A stretch of DNA of 64,000 nt from Brevundimonas aurantiaca (lineage in GTDB: Bacteria; Pseudomonadota; Alphaproteobacteria; Caulobacterales; Caulobacteraceae), in NCBI RefSeq assembly GCF_014199955.1, contig NZ_JACHOQ010000003.1:62001-126000 (forward strand), in the 5' to 3' direction. Positions 15,187 through 24,078 of the stretch are shown here, in pieces (positions within the stretch are counted from its first letter, which is position 1; the number at the start of each line of letters is the position of its first letter). A model generated the notes under the pieces. The model made no database searches. It was not told the origin of the DNA and saw only the letters and a list, made by a program, of their open reading frames with translations. The translations under genes were made by a program, and so were the position numbers.

Positions 15187-16445
15187 GCCTGAGACGCGCC
15201 GCCCCCTGGGCCTTTGCCCTGATCCTCGCTTCGCCGGGTCTGGCCCAGGCGACGACGCTGGAGGAGGCGATCGCCGCCGCCCTCGCCCACGCGCCCGAGA
15301 TCGCCGCCGCCGAGGCCGAGGCCGAGGCCGCGGAAGGCCGGTTGCAGCAGGCCCGCTCGGCGCGCGCCCCCTCCCTCAGCCTCAACGGCACGGTCGGCCA
15401 GGGCTGGCTTGATCCGAAGGCCTTCTTCGGCCTGGACGCGGCGGACGTCACGCCTCGGGCGGCCCAGCTGACGCTGGAACAGCCCCTGTTCACCGGCGGG
15501 CGTGCGGCGGCGGGAATCGCTCGGGCCCGCGCCGACATGGCCGCAGCCGAGGCCGGCGGCGAGGCCGTTCAAGGCCAGGTCGTCACGGCGGTGGTTCAGG
15601 CCTATGGCGACATGCTCGCGGCCGATGAAGTGCTGAGGCTGTATCGCGCGCTGGCGGCCCAGATGACGGAAATCGAGCGACAGGCGCGCGAGCGCTTCCG
15701 GGCGGGAGAAACCCCGAGCACGGACGTCGCCCAGGCCGCGTCGCGCGCCGCCGAGGCCCGCGCCGATCTGGCCCGGGCGGAGGGAATGCAGGTGTCCGCC
15801 CGCGCCCGTTATCGCAATCTGACCGGCCTGGAGCCGGTGGATCTGCAGCCGATTCCGCCCAATCCGCCCCTGCCCGCCTCCCTTGAGGACGCGATGGCGA
15901 CGGCGCTCGGCGCCAGTCCCGCCCTGCGGCGGGCGCAGGCCGATGTCGAGGCGGCCGAGGCCGGCGCCCGCGCCGCGCGCGGCGAACGCCGGCCCACCGT
16001 CAGCGCCTTCGTCGAGGCGGGATCGGTTCGGGATCAGTTTTTCCCCGACTATCGCGCCGACAGCGCGACCGTGGGGATCCGTGGACGCTGGACCCTGTTC
16101 AGCGGCGGCCTGACGTCGGGCAGGATCGCCGAGACTGCCGCCGATGTCCGCGCCGCCCTTGCCCGCCTGCGCGCCGCCCGCATGGGCCTGGAGGAACAGG
16201 TGCTCTCCGCCTGGCAGGACATCCACACTGCCGAACTGGTGGCCCAGGCCTCCGACGAACAAGGCGCGGCTGCGGACCAGGCCCTGACCAGCGTCCGGCA
16301 CGAGGTCCGCGTCGGTCTGAAGCCGCAGATCGACCTGCTGAACGCCGAACGCGAAGCCACGGCCGCCGCCGCCGCCGCCGCTCAGGCCAGAACCGCCCGG
16401 ATCGTCGCCGCCTATCGGCTGAGAGCCCTGATCGGATCGGCTTGA
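15183..16445 (+). CDS. TolC-family outer-membrane efflux channel
   Basis: A 420-residue outer-membrane factor. A signal peptide (cleavage after PGLAQA, about residue 22) is followed by two OEP repeats of long Ala/Glu/Arg-rich helices, each with a beta-barrel segment (first LSLNGTVGQGW, second TVSAFVEAGSV), as in TolC/OprM. The start is fixed by the 4-base overlap with the DUF2892 gene; the longer frame upstream is a shadow. This is the third component of the RND system whose adaptor and permease lie on the opposite strand of the same island, so the pump is encoded in two divergent operons. Confidence 0.9.
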   Translation: MSLRRAAPWAFALILASPGLAQATTLEEAIAAALAHAPEIAAAEAEAEAAEGRLQQARSARAPSLSLNGTVGQGWLDPKAFFGLDAADVTPRAAQLTLEQPLFTGGRAAAGIARARADMAAAEAGGEAVQGQVVTAVVQAYGDMLAADEVLRLYRALAAQMTEIERQARERFRAGETPSTDVAQAASRAAEARADLARAEGMQVSARARYRNLTGLEPVDLQPIPPNPPLPASLEDAMATALGASPALRRAQADVEAAEAGARAARGERRPTVSAFVEAGSVRDQFFPDYRADSATVGIRGRWTLFSGGLTSGRIAETAADVRAALARLRAARMGLEEQVLSAWQDIHTAELVAQASDEQGAAADQALTSVRHEVRVGLKPQIDLLNAEREATAAAAAAAQARTARIVAAYRLRALIGSA

Positions 16446-16550
16446 GGTCAGAGCCGGTGATCCGCTTCCCAGACCGAGCTTGCGCAGACCTTCGGCACGC
16501 GACGAGGGCGTCAAGCCGCCGCTGGCGGAGTTCTCGGCTTTAAACCAAAG

Positions 16551-16627
16551 TGGCGCACCCGACACGATTCGAACGTGTGACCTTTGCCTTCGGAGGGCAA
16601 CGCTCTATCCAGCTGAGCTACGGGTGC
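16551..16627 (-). tRNA. tRNA-Arg (CCG anticodon)
   Basis: Read on the minus strand, a 77-base cloverleaf begins GCACCCG and ends CGGGTGC-G-CCA, a perfect 7-bp acceptor stem with encoded CCA. The D arm contains AGCTCAGCTGGATAGAGC, the anticodon stem TTGCC/GGCAA encloses CTCCGAA (anticodon CCG, reading CGG), and the T arm GGTTCGAATC-type loop (CACACGTTCGAATCGTGT) is canonical. Confidence 0.95.
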
Positions 16628-16756
16628 GTGGTCGGCGAGAAGGCCGGAAGAGGCCGCTTACAGCAAGCGGCGGGCGGCCTCAATCCCCGAATACGCAGAT
16701 GAGGGGCGGATACCGTTCCAAACTGGCGCCGGTGCGAAATGCCGGAGCGCGCCCAC

Positions 16757-16788
16757 GGCCTCAAGCAGCGCGAAGCGCGGTAGGCCCC
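16757..16788. repeat. REP-like hairpin repeat, copy 1
   Basis: A 32-base intergenic sequence that matches 30451-30482 at 27 of 32 positions. The outer arms GGCCT/AGGCC and inner arms GCGC/GCGC around a 3-base loop can pair. Both copies contain AAGCAGCGC and end TAGGCCCC, and both lie outside genes. Confidence 0.55.
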
Positions 16789-16794
16789 CAAAAG

Positions 16795-16820
16795 AAAGCC
16801 ATAGGGCGCCTGGGCCCTAT
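16795..16820 (-). terminator. Terminator overlapping the SDR stop codon
   Basis: ATAGGGC (16801-16807) and GCCCTAT (16814-16820) pair around a 6-base loop; on the minus strand the stem is followed by GGCTTTCTTTT. The stem includes the TAG stop of the SDR gene. Confidence 0.45.
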
Positions 16821-17617
16821 TGCGCGGTCATGCCGCCGTCGATCTTGAATTCGGACCCTGTGACGAACCTGGATTCGTCGGAGGCGAGATAGAGGACGCA
16901 GTACGCCACGTCGTCCGGGTCGCCGATCCGCTTCAGGGGAATGCCGCGGGTCAGGCGTTCGTGGGCCTTGGCCTCGTCGCCGCCGGCCATGGCGATGAAG
17001 GGATCCAGGATCGGGGTCTTGATGAAGACCGGATGGACCGAGTTGCAGCGCACGTTCCAGTCGGCCTTGGCCGCCTCGAGCGCCAGGGTCTTGGTGTACA
17101 TCCAGACGGCGGCCTTGGTGGCGTTATAGGCGCCCATGCCGGGGGCGGCGACCAGGCCGGCGATCGACGAGATGTTGATGATCGAGGCCGGTGCGGCGGC
17201 GCGCAGGTGCGGCATGGCGTATTTGGCGCCCAGCATGATCGAGCGCAGATTGATCTCGTACTGACGTTGCCAGTTGTCGACCGTGTCCTGTTCGACGAAG
17301 GCCAGGGGGCCGCCGACGCCGGCGTTGTTGACCAGGACCGACAGGCCGCCGAGGTCGGCCACGGCGGCGGCGATCACCTGTTCCCACTGGGCTTCGTCGG
17401 CCACGTCGTGGGCGTAGGCGAAGGCGGCGCCGGGGATTTCGGCGTTGATGCGGGCGGCCAGGGCGGCGGCGCGGTCGCCGTCGATGTCGGTCAGGGCCAG
17501 GCGGGCGCCCTCGCGGGCCATCATGAAGGCCATGGCCTCGCCCAGGCCGCCGGCGGCGCCGGTGATCAGGACGGTCTTGCCGGCGACGCGGCCGGGGCGG
17601 GCGTGGGGAGCGCTCAC
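16817..17617 (-). CDS. SDR-family NAD(P)-dependent oxidoreductase
   Basis: A classical short-chain dehydrogenase of 266 residues. The cofactor motif [12 protein letters not shown] is at about 20-31, an Asp after the second strand (LTDIDG, about 43) suggests NAD preference, NNAGVG lies at about 95, and the catalytic Ser-Tyr-Lys set appears as ISSIAG (about 151) and YNATK (about 165). The substrate is not predictable; similar enzymes act on secondary alcohols and hydroxysteroid-like compounds. Its ATG overlaps the stop of the pterin dehydratase gene by 4 bases, indicating co-translation. Confidence 0.9.
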   Translation of the reverse strand: MSAPHARPGRVAGKTVLITGAAGGLGEAMAFMMAREGARLALTDIDGDRAAALAARINAEIPGAAFAYAHDVADEAQWEQVIAAAVADLGGLSVLVNNAGVGGPLAFVEQDTVDNWQRQYEINLRSIMLGAKYAMPHLRAAAPASIINISSIAGLVAAPGMGAYNATKAAVWMYTKTLALEAAKADWNVRCNSVHPVFIKTPILDPFIAMAGGDEAKAHERLTRGIPLKRIGDPDDVAYCVLYLASDESRFVTGSEFKIDGGMTAQ

Positions 17618-17919
17618 GAGATCGCCCCCGTTTCGGCGGCGGCGCGATCGATGAACCGGGCCAGGGTCACGTCCTTGTCCGTCACCCCGTCGGCGTCATG
17701 GGTGGTCAGCAGCACCTCGACCCGGTCGTAGACGTTCGACCATTCGGGGTGATGGTCCATCTTGTCGGCCATCAGTGCGACGCGGGTCATGAAGCCGAAG
17801 GCGGCGTTGAAATCGGCGAACCTGAGCGAGCGCCCGATCGCGGGGCGGTCGCCGTCGTCGGCGCGCCAGGCGGGCAGGGTTTCGAGCGCTTTCGCGACCT
17901 CGATGCGGACGTCGGTCAT
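17614..17919 (-). CDS. phhB: Pterin-4a-carbinolamine dehydratase
   Basis: A 101-residue PCD/DCoH protein that dehydrates 4a-hydroxytetrahydrobiopterin, the product of aromatic amino acid hydroxylases, regenerating the cofactor. Active-site motif [18 protein letters not shown] (about 53-70) with the paired His and downstream [13 protein letters not shown] is intact. The start at 17919 ([13 protein letters not shown]) gives the normal family length. No phenylalanine hydroxylase gene is adjacent. It is upstream of and overlaps the SDR gene, so the pair is an operon. Confidence 0.9.
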   Translation of the reverse strand: MTDVRIEVAKALETLPAWRADDGDRPAIGRSLRFADFNAAFGFMTRVALMADKMDHHPEWSNVYDRVEVLLTTHDADGVTDKDVTLARFIDRAAAETGAIS

Positions 17920-18085
17920 GGGGCTTCCTCTTTTTTCCAAGGCGTAAGGCGTTCGGGAGAGCGCCGCAAGCGTACAGGCGACGCCGCAACATGACCCCGA
18001 AAGGGTCGCGGAACGCGGGATCAAGCTTGGGCGTTGGGCGTGGACGAAAAGCGTTGCTGCTGACGTCGGATGTAGAGGAAAGAGG

Positions 18086-18814
18086 ATGATGGACAATCTG
18101 TGGATCGCCGCCCTCGATCCGGCGGACCGCGAGCGGATCGAACCCTATCTGGAGGAACGCGAGGTCGCGCGTGGCCAGATGCTGTACGACGCCGGCGAGG
18201 CGGTCGATCAGGTCTGGTTCCCGATCAAGGGGGTGGTGTCGTTGATGACCGTCCTGCCTGACGACAAGACGGTGGAGACGGCCGCCATCGGCCGCGAGGG
18301 CCTGGTCGGGGTGACCTGCGGCCCGTTCAACGCCCGGGCCGCCAGCCGCGCCATATCCCAGGGCGACGGCGTCGCCGCCTGCTGCTCGGCCGAGGTGTTC
18401 GGCGCGGCGCTGGACGCCAGCGAAACCCTGCGCCAGGCCCTGTCGCGCTTCACCGAAGGCCTGATGGCCCAGGTGCAGCAGGTCGCCGCCTGCAACGCCC
18501 AGCACCGGCTGGACGAGCGGCTGGCGCGCTGGCTGCTGACCCTGCACGACCGGGCCGAGGACGACCGGATCGACCTGACCCAGGCCGACATCGCCGGCAT
18601 GCTGGGCGTGCGGCGCGCCACCGTATCCGAAGTGGGCACGGTGCTGGAGGACAGGAAGCTGATCCAGCGCGGCCGCGGCTGGGTGCGGGTGCGGGACCGC
18701 GACGGTCTGGAGGCGGCGTCCTGCGGCTGCTACGGCCTGATGCGCCAGGTGATGAAGGATCTGGCCCTGCCCCAGCCGGAAGCCGGGCCTGAAGCCGGAT
18801 CCGAGGCGGCCTGA
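18086..18814 (+). CDS. Crp/Fnr-family transcriptional regulator
   Basis: A 242-residue regulator with an N-terminal cyclic-nucleotide-binding-type beta barrel (about 10-125) and a C-terminal winged helix with recognition helix in [20 protein letters not shown] (about 170-189). It has no FNR-type N-terminal Cys cluster, and the barrel lacks the clear phosphate-binding RxA motif of Crp, so the ligand is unknown. This lineage (HTH_Crp_2) is very common in Alphaproteobacteria. A GAGGAAAGAGG Shine-Dalgarno precedes the ATG. It is followed 40 bases later by ubiE on the same strand. Confidence 0.88.
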   Translation: MMDNLWIAALDPADRERIEPYLEEREVARGQMLYDAGEAVDQVWFPIKGVVSLMTVLPDDKTVETAAIGREGLVGVTCGPFNARAASRAISQGDGVAACCSAEVFGAALDASETLRQALSRFTEGLMAQVQQVAACNAQHRLDERLARWLLTLHDRAEDDRIDLTQADIAGMLGVRRATVSEVGTVLEDRKLIQRGRGWVRVRDRDGLEAASCGCYGLMRQVMKDLALPQPEAGPEAGSEAA

Positions 18815-18854
18815 TCGCGTGACGGGCGGCTCGTGACGCGCTAGACCCCCGATT

Positions 18855-19643
18855 ATGACCGACGCCTCCTCCCACGGCCCGCATTCGTCGGGCGACCGTT
18901 CCTCCTTCGGTTTCCGCGACGTCGACGCGCGCGAAAAGGTGAAGATGGTGCGCGGGGTCTTCGACTCCGTCGCCTCGAACTACGATGTGATGAACGACCT
19001 GATGAGCGTCGGCGTCCATCGGGTGTGGAAGGACATCGCCGCCGCCAAGCTGAACCCGCGCCCCGGCGAGACCATCCTGGACGTGGCCGGCGGCACCGGC
19101 GACATGGCGCGGCGCTATTCCAAGATGGCGCGCGCGGCCCAGGAGCGTCGCGGCGGGGCGGACGCCTCGGTCATCGTGCTGGACTATAACGTCGAGATGA
19201 TCCTGGCGGGCGTGGCCAAGGGCGGCGAGCCGGAGATGAGCTGGTCGGTCGGGGACGCGATGAACCTGCCCCTGCCGGACGCATCGGTCGACGCCTATTC
19301 GATCAGTTTCGGCATCCGCAACGTGGCCCATATCGACAAGGCCCTGGCCGAGGCGCGGCGGGTGCTGAAACCCGGCGGGCGGTTCCTGTGCCTGGAGTTC
19401 TCGCGCCCCACGGCGGGGCCGGTGCGCAAGCTTTATGACGCCTGGTCCTTCCACGCCATTCCGCGCATCGGCGGCTGGGTGGCCAAGGATCGCGACAGCT
19501 ATCAGTATCTGGTCGAGAGCATCCGCCGCTTCCCCGACCAGGCGGCCTTCAAGACCCTGATCGAAGAGGCCGGGTTCAAACGGGTGTCGGTGACCAATCT
19601 GTCGGGCGGGATCGCCGCCATCCACCACGGGTGGGCGATCTGA
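18855..19643 (+). CDS. ubiE: Ubiquinone/menaquinone C-methyltransferase UbiE
   Basis: A 262-residue class I SAM-dependent methyltransferase. The UbiE fingerprint is complete: [20 protein letters not shown] (about 36-55), HRVWK, the SAM loop [13 protein letters not shown] (about 76-88), SFGIRNV (about 152) and the C-terminal [12 protein letters not shown]. It methylates the benzoquinol ring at C2 in ubiquinone synthesis. The 3' end overlaps the ubiB frame by 13 bases, the typical alphaproteobacterial pairing. Confidence 0.96.
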   Translation: MTDASSHGPHSSGDRSSFGFRDVDAREKVKMVRGVFDSVASNYDVMNDLMSVGVHRVWKDIAAAKLNPRPGETILDVAGGTGDMARRYSKMARAAQERRGGADASVIVLDYNVEMILAGVAKGGEPEMSWSVGDAMNLPLPDASVDAYSISFGIRNVAHIDKALAEARRVLKPGGRFLCLEFSRPTAGPVRKLYDAWSFHAIPRIGGWVAKDRDSYQYLVESIRRFPDQAAFKTLIEEAGFKRVSVTNLSGGIAAIHHGWAI

Positions 19644-21211
19644 CCGGCCGGATCTATCGCACGGCTCCGCCGCCGCCCGCCGCCGTCGCGGTGCGCAACC
19701 CCGTGGCCGCCTTCCTGCGCCTGGTCGGCTGGCTGTGGGTGCTGGCGCGCCACGACGCCCTGATCCCGCGCGAGGTCACCCCCCTGCTGCCGGTCTGGGC
19801 CCGGCCCTTCGCCCGGTCCGTGCAGATGCTGTCGGGTCGCGACGGGCGCGAGGGGCGGCCGGGCCAGAGGCTGGGCAAGGCCTTCGAACATCTGGGGCCG
19901 GTGGCGATCAAGCTGGGCCAGGTCCTGGCCACGCGGGCCGACATCTTCGGCATTCAGTTCGCCCGCGACCTGGGCCGGCTGAAGGACGCCCTGCCGCCCT
20001 TTTCGCTGGAAGAGGCGCGGCGCGAGATCGAGAAATCCCTGGGTCGCTCGGTCGAGAGCCTGTTCATCGACCTGAGCCCGCCGGTCGCCGCCGCCTCCCT
20101 GGCCCAGGCGCACCGGGCGACCTTGGCGGACGGTCGGGCCGTGGCGGTCAAGGTGCTGCGGCCGGGGGTCGAGCGGCGGGTCGCCGACGGTCTGGACGCC
20201 ATGCGGCTGGGCGCCGCCCTGGTGTACCGGCTGGTTCCCCTGTCGCGCCGGCTGGAGCCCCAGGCATTCGTCGAGACCATCGCCAATTCGCTGGAGCTGG
20301 AGCTGGACATGCGGCTGGAGGCGGCGGCGGCCAGCGAAATGGCCGACGTCCTGGCCAAGGACGGCTATATGTCCGCCCCAGCCGTCGTCTGGGACGGGGT
20401 CGGCAAGCGGGTGTTGACCCTGGAATGGGCGCCAGGTCTGCCCATGACCGACCCGACCCTGGCCGAGCTGCCGGGGCTGGACACCGACCTCCTGGCTGAC
20501 AATGTGGTGCGCGCCTTCCTCGTTCAGGCCCTGGATCACGGAGTTTTCCACGCTGACCTGCACGAGGGCAATCTGTTCGCCAGCGCCCCGGCCCATCTGA
20601 CGGCCATCGACTTCGGCATCGTCGGGCGGCTGGGTCCGGCCGAGCGACGCTATCTGGCCGAGATCCTGTGGGGCTTCATCAGCCGGGATTACGACCGGAT
20701 CGCACGAGTCCATTTCGAGGCGGGCTATGTGCCGCCGCACCATTCGGTCGAGACCTTCGCCCAGGCCCTGCGCGCCGTGGGCGAGCCGGTGATCGGACGC
20801 GCCGCCAGCCAGGTGTCGATGGGCCGGCTGCTGGGCCAGCTGTTCGAGATCACCGCCCTGTTCGACATGCGGCTGAGGCCCGAGCTGATTCTGCTGCAAA
20901 AGACCATGGTCTCGGTCGAGGGGGTGGCCCGCCGGCTTCAGCCGGACCACGACCTGTGGAAGGCCGCCCAGCCGGTGGTGGAGCGGTGGATTCGCCGCGA
21001 ACTGGGGCCCCAGGCCCAGGCGCGCGACGCCCTGAACGAGGTGATCGCGGCGGCGCGGGCCCTTTCGCGCCTGATCCATGATCCGCCCGCCCCGACGGCG
21101 ATGGTCATCGAAAAGCCGAGAACTCCGGCTTGGGTCGCGACTTCATTGACGGTCGCGGTCGTCGCGGCCCTGACGGCCCTGGGCCTTTCGCTCTGGCCCT
21201 ATCTGCACTGA
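19631..21211 (+). CDS. ubiB: Ubiquinone biosynthesis ATPase/kinase-like protein UbiB
   Basis: A 526-residue ABC1/ADCK/UbiB protein. Family features are [19 protein letters not shown] (about 78-96, the KxGQ motif), the Ala-rich loop [14 protein letters not shown] (about 153-166), catalytic region [15 protein letters not shown] (about 304-318) and [10 protein letters not shown] (about 326-335), and one or two C-terminal membrane helices ([20 protein letters not shown]). It supports the hydroxylation steps of ubiquinone synthesis through an ATPase role. The start is a GTG at 19631, overlapping ubiE; no better start exists before the domain. Confidence 0.95.
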   Translation: MGDLTGRIYRTAPPPPAAVAVRNPVAAFLRLVGWLWVLARHDALIPREVTPLLPVWARPFARSVQMLSGRDGREGRPGQRLGKAFEHLGPVAIKLGQVLATRADIFGIQFARDLGRLKDALPPFSLEEARREIEKSLGRSVESLFIDLSPPVAAASLAQAHRATLADGRAVAVKVLRPGVERRVADGLDAMRLGAALVYRLVPLSRRLEPQAFVETIANSLELELDMRLEAAAASEMADVLAKDGYMSAPAVVWDGVGKRVLTLEWAPGLPMTDPTLAELPGLDTDLLADNVVRAFLVQALDHGVFHADLHEGNLFASAPAHLTAIDFGIVGRLGPAERRYLAEILWGFISRDYDRIARVHFEAGYVPPHHSVETFAQALRAVGEPVIGRAASQVSMGRLLGQLFEITALFDMRLRPELILLQKTMVSVEGVARRLQPDHDLWKAAQPVVERWIRRELGPQAQARDALNEVIAAARALSRLIHDPPAPTAMVIEKPRTPAWVATSLTVAVVAALTALGLSLWPYLH

Positions 21212-21224
21212 CCGGAGCCTTCGC

Positions 21225-21704
21225 ATGAAGACCATCCTGATCGTGGCCCTGGCATTGACCGCTGTCGCCGCGCCGCACGCCGCCCTCAGCCAGGTCGCGG
21301 CCGGCGCCGTGGCCAACACCTTCGACGGCGCAGCCCCGGCGGCCCAGGTCCCCCCCGTTCAAACGCCCACCCAGGCCCAAGCCGAACCTCAGACCCCAGC
21401 CCAGGCGCCCGACATCGCTCGTGCGGAAGACGCGCTGCGCAACGTCATCGCCTCGGCCCAAGGCGCCGGTTTCAACTACGCCGTCTTCACCCCCGACCTG
21501 GGCGGGCGCATGCGCCAGTTGGCGCCCCAGCTGATCCCCCTGATCAAGAGCTTCGGGGAGGTCCGCTCCATCGACTTCGTGGCGGCCGAAGGCGACGCCC
21601 AGTTGTTCCGCATTACTTTCGACAACAAGGTGACCGAATGGATGATCCTGTTCGATCCCGAAGATCGGATCGCGGGCCTGCGTTTCCGCCCGGTCGAAGA
21701 GTGA
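21225..21704 (+). CDS. Secreted hypothetical protein
   Basis: A 159-residue protein with a clear signal peptide (MKTILIVALALTAVAAPHAA), a Pro/Gln/Ala-rich linker (about 38-65) and a small alpha/beta domain containing FNYAVFTPDLGGRMRQLAPQ and a terminal EWMILFDPEDRIAGLRFRP. The latter resembles small NTF2/DUF3887-like periplasmic domains, but I cannot name the family with confidence. It begins 14 bases after ubiB. Confidence 0.7.
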   Translation: MKTILIVALALTAVAAPHAALSQVAAGAVANTFDGAAPAAQVPPVQTPTQAQAEPQTPAQAPDIARAEDALRNVIASAQGAGFNYAVFTPDLGGRMRQLAPQLIPLIKSFGEVRSIDFVAAEGDAQLFRITFDNKVTEWMILFDPEDRIAGLRFRPVEE

Positions 21705-21711
21705 TCCGAGC

Positions 21712-22116
21712 CTAGTCGAGCGACGGTCGGCCCCGCCCCGACTTGATCGAGGCGCGGCTGGTCTTGGCCTTCAGCCGGCGCTCCTTCGACGCCCTGGTGG
21801 GCCGGGTCGGGACGCGGACGACCGGCTTGATCGAGGCCTCGTCCACCAGGGCCTGCAGCCGTTGGATCGCATCGGCGCGGTTGCGCTCCTGGGTGCGGAA
21901 ACGGACGGCGTTGATCAGGATCACCCCGTCGAGCGTCAGCCGACTGCCGGCCAGCTTCATCAGCCGCGCCTTGACCGGTTCGGTCAGGCTGGAGGAGTTC
22001 TTCACGTCGAACCGCATCTGGACGGCGGTCGAGACCTTGTTGACGTTCTGCCCGCCGGGGCCGCCGGCGCGATAGAAGCGGAACTCCAGCTCCTCCTCGG
22101 GAATGACGGTGCTCAT
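21712..22116 (-). CDS. arfB: Ribosome rescue peptidyl-tRNA hydrolase ArfB
   Basis: A 134-residue release-factor-like protein (ArfB/YaeJ). The catalytic GGQ is in YRAGGPGGQNVNKVST (GGQ at 21-23), and a Lys/Arg-rich C-terminal tail (PTRASKERRLKAKTSRASIK) enters the empty mRNA channel of stalled ribosomes. It releases peptides from non-stop complexes. The start at 22116 gives the family N-terminus; the longer frame upstream belongs to the neighbouring gene. It overlaps the YaiI gene by 4 bases. Confidence 0.92.
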   Translation of the reverse strand: MSTVIPEEELEFRFYRAGGPGGQNVNKVSTAVQMRFDVKNSSSLTEPVKARLMKLAGSRLTLDGVILINAVRFRTQERNRADAIQRLQALVDEASIKPVVRVPTRPTRASKERRLKAKTSRASIKSGRGRPSLD

Positions 22117-22571
22117 GGAGCGGCCTTGCGCGCCTTGACCACGGCCTGGTCCAGGGCCTGGAGGAAGCGCGACCGGTCGGCGGCCGAGAAGGGCGGCGGG
22201 CCGGAGGTGGCCACCCCCATCGACCGCAGATGCTCGCCCACCATCCGCCCGGCCAGGGCCGAGCCGATGGAGTCCGGGGTGAAGGCCTGGCCGTTCGATT
22301 TCAGCGCCTGGGCCCCGGCCTTCAGGCAGCGGTCGGCCAGGGGAATGTCGGCCGTGATCACCACATCGCCCACACCCGCCCGTTCGGCGATCCAGTCGTC
22401 GGCCACGTCGGGGCCTGCGTCCACCACCACCTGTTCGATCAGGGCCTCGCGCGGCACCTGCATCCAGCCGTTGGAGACCACATAGGTCTTCAGCCCATAG
22501 CGCCGCGCCACGCGATAGACCTCCTCCTTCACCGGGCAGGCGTCGGCGTCGATGTAGAGGGCGGTCGGCAT
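22113..22571 (-). CDS. YaiI/YqxD family protein (DUF188)
   Basis: A 152-residue PIN-like domain protein. It shows the full YaiI pattern: YIDADACPVKEEVYRVARR (about 6-24), VVDAGPDVADDWIAE (about 48-62), GDVVITADIPLADRCL (about 68-83) and GSALAGRMVGEHLR. The acidic residues suggest a metal-dependent nuclease fold, but no function has been established to my knowledge. It is translationally coupled to arfB downstream. Confidence 0.9.
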   Translation of the reverse strand: MPTALYIDADACPVKEEVYRVARRYGLKTYVVSNGWMQVPREALIEQVVVDAGPDVADDWIAERAGVGDVVITADIPLADRCLKAGAQALKSNGQAFTPDSIGSALAGRMVGEHLRSMGVATSGPPPFSAADRSRFLQALDQAVVKARKAAP

Positions 22572-22615
22572 GGGCCTGACCTAGCGCGGACGGGGGTGGG
22601 GCGCCACACCCTCCC

Positions 22616-23974
22616 TCATGCGATCGGCGACGGGGGCTCCAGAGGGAAGACGATCTCCACCTCCAATCCTTCACTCGCCCAGTTGCGGCTCAAGGCGCCG
22701 CCCAGTTGCCGGGCCATATTGGTTTGCAGCGAAGAGCCGAAACCCTGGCGCGTCGGCGCACTGACGGGCGGGCCGCCAACCTCGCGCCATCTCAGGGTCG
22801 CCTGACCGTCCTTGATCGCCCAGTCCACGCAGATGCGACCGCCGCTGCGGCTGCAGGCTCCATATTTGCTGGCGTTCGTCGCCAGCTCATGCAGCAGCAT
22901 GCTGAGGGGCTGCACCTGTTCGGGGGACAGATCGACCGGCGGACCCTCGACCTCCACCGCCTCTTTCGGACACAGGGCGTCCAGTTCTTCCCAGACGACG
23001 TCCTCCAGCCGCCCGCCCTCCCAGCGCCGGCTGGCCAGGGAGGTCTGGGCGCGGGCCAGGGCGCCGATCCGGCCCGCCAGGACCGACCTGTAGTCGTCCA
23101 GATCGTCGGCGCGGGTCAGGCGCACCAGGGACTGGACGATGGCCAGAAGATTGCGCGCCCGGTGGTCCACCTCGTGCATCAAGAGGTTGCGGACCTCGGC
23201 GTTGCGCTTCTCCTCGCTGATGTCGCGCGCCTCGATCACGGTCCCGATCACCTGGGCGCCCTCGCCGTGGATGGGGCTGGCGGTGAAGGCGACGGGATAG
23301 AAGCCGCCGTCCTTGTGGACGAAGACCTCTTCCCCCTGGACGCCGGCCCGATCGGGGAAGGCGCGGTCGATGGCGCATTCGGACAGGGGGAAGTGGGATC
23401 CGTCCGGACGGGTATGGTGGATGACGTCGTGCAGCGGTCGCCCGGTGGTCTCCTCGAAGGCGTAGCCGGTCAGTTTTTCCGCCGCCCGGTTCATGAAGAC
23501 GCAGTGCTGCCGGTCGTCCATCAGGAAGACCGCCATGGTGGTATTGTCGAGGATGACGTCCAGCCGCTGGGCCGTGTCGCGCAGCTGCTGCTCCACCCGC
23601 CGGTACTGGGTTGTGTCCTGGATGGCGGCGTAGAAGACCGGGTCGTCGCCGTCGTCGAACAGCTGGAGCTTGACGGAGACGTCGTATTCGGACCCGTCCT
23701 TGCGCCGATGGACGGTGTCGAAGTCGAGCCGATCGACTTCGCCGGCGAGGAGCGGCCGGATCAGAGCCAGGAAGTCGTCGCGACGGATGCGGGGCTTCAG
23801 ATCCCAGGGCGTCAGGCGGGACAGTTCGTCCGCGTTGTAGCCCAGGTTTTCCCGGGCGCCCTTGTTGACGAGTCGAAAATAGAAGTCCTCTACGCCGAAG
23901 ACATAGACCTCGCTCGCGGCCTCCTCAACGATCCGCCCCAGGCGCTCGCTGGTCACCGCGATGGATCTGGTCAT
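22616..23974 (-). CDS. PAS-PAS HWE-family sensor histidine kinase
   Basis: A cytosolic sensor kinase of 452 residues. Two PAS domains (about 5-125 and 128-250; the second contains AAEKLTGYAFEETTGRPLHD and the PAC segment) precede an HWE kinase core: HEVDHRARNLLAIVQSLVRL (about 265-284, phospho-His), the WEGGRLEDVVWEEL box and a reduced ATPase domain with ELATNASKYGA and GFGSSLQTNMAR. HWE kinases dominate general-stress and light signalling in Alphaproteobacteria. No LOV cysteine motif is visible. An alternative start at 24004 would add 10 residues. It is divergent from the aldehyde dehydrogenase. Confidence 0.9.
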   Translation of the reverse strand: MTRSIAVTSERLGRIVEEAASEVYVFGVEDFYFRLVNKGARENLGYNADELSRLTPWDLKPRIRRDDFLALIRPLLAGEVDRLDFDTVHRRKDGSEYDVSVKLQLFDDGDDPVFYAAIQDTTQYRRVEQQLRDTAQRLDVILDNTTMAVFLMDDRQHCVFMNRAAEKLTGYAFEETTGRPLHDVIHHTRPDGSHFPLSECAIDRAFPDRAGVQGEEVFVHKDGGFYPVAFTASPIHGEGAQVIGTVIEARDISEEKRNAEVRNLLMHEVDHRARNLLAIVQSLVRLTRADDLDDYRSVLAGRIGALARAQTSLASRRWEGGRLEDVVWEELDALCPKEAVEVEGPPVDLSPEQVQPLSMLLHELATNASKYGACSRSGGRICVDWAIKDGQATLRWREVGGPPVSAPTRQGFGSSLQTNMARQLGGALSRNWASEGLEVEIVFPLEPPSPIA

Positions 23975-24008
23975 GCCCGGCGTCTGCCTCCGATGGTTCG
24001 ACAACCCT

Positions 24009-24029
24009 AGATAAGCCGGGGTTATCTGG
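24009..24029. promoter_or_regulatory. Dyad in the divergent kinase/aldehyde dehydrogenase gap
   Basis: AGATAA (24009-24014) and TTATCT (24022-24027) form a perfect 6-7-6 inverted repeat with flanking CC and GG, in the 104-base divergent intergenic region. An AT-rich stretch (24031-24057) follows, plausible as promoter DNA for the plus-strand gene. Confidence 0.35.
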
Positions 24030-24078
24030 CAATGATTTTGATTATACGAGAAAAATTGGTGCGAAGGATCGGAACAGG

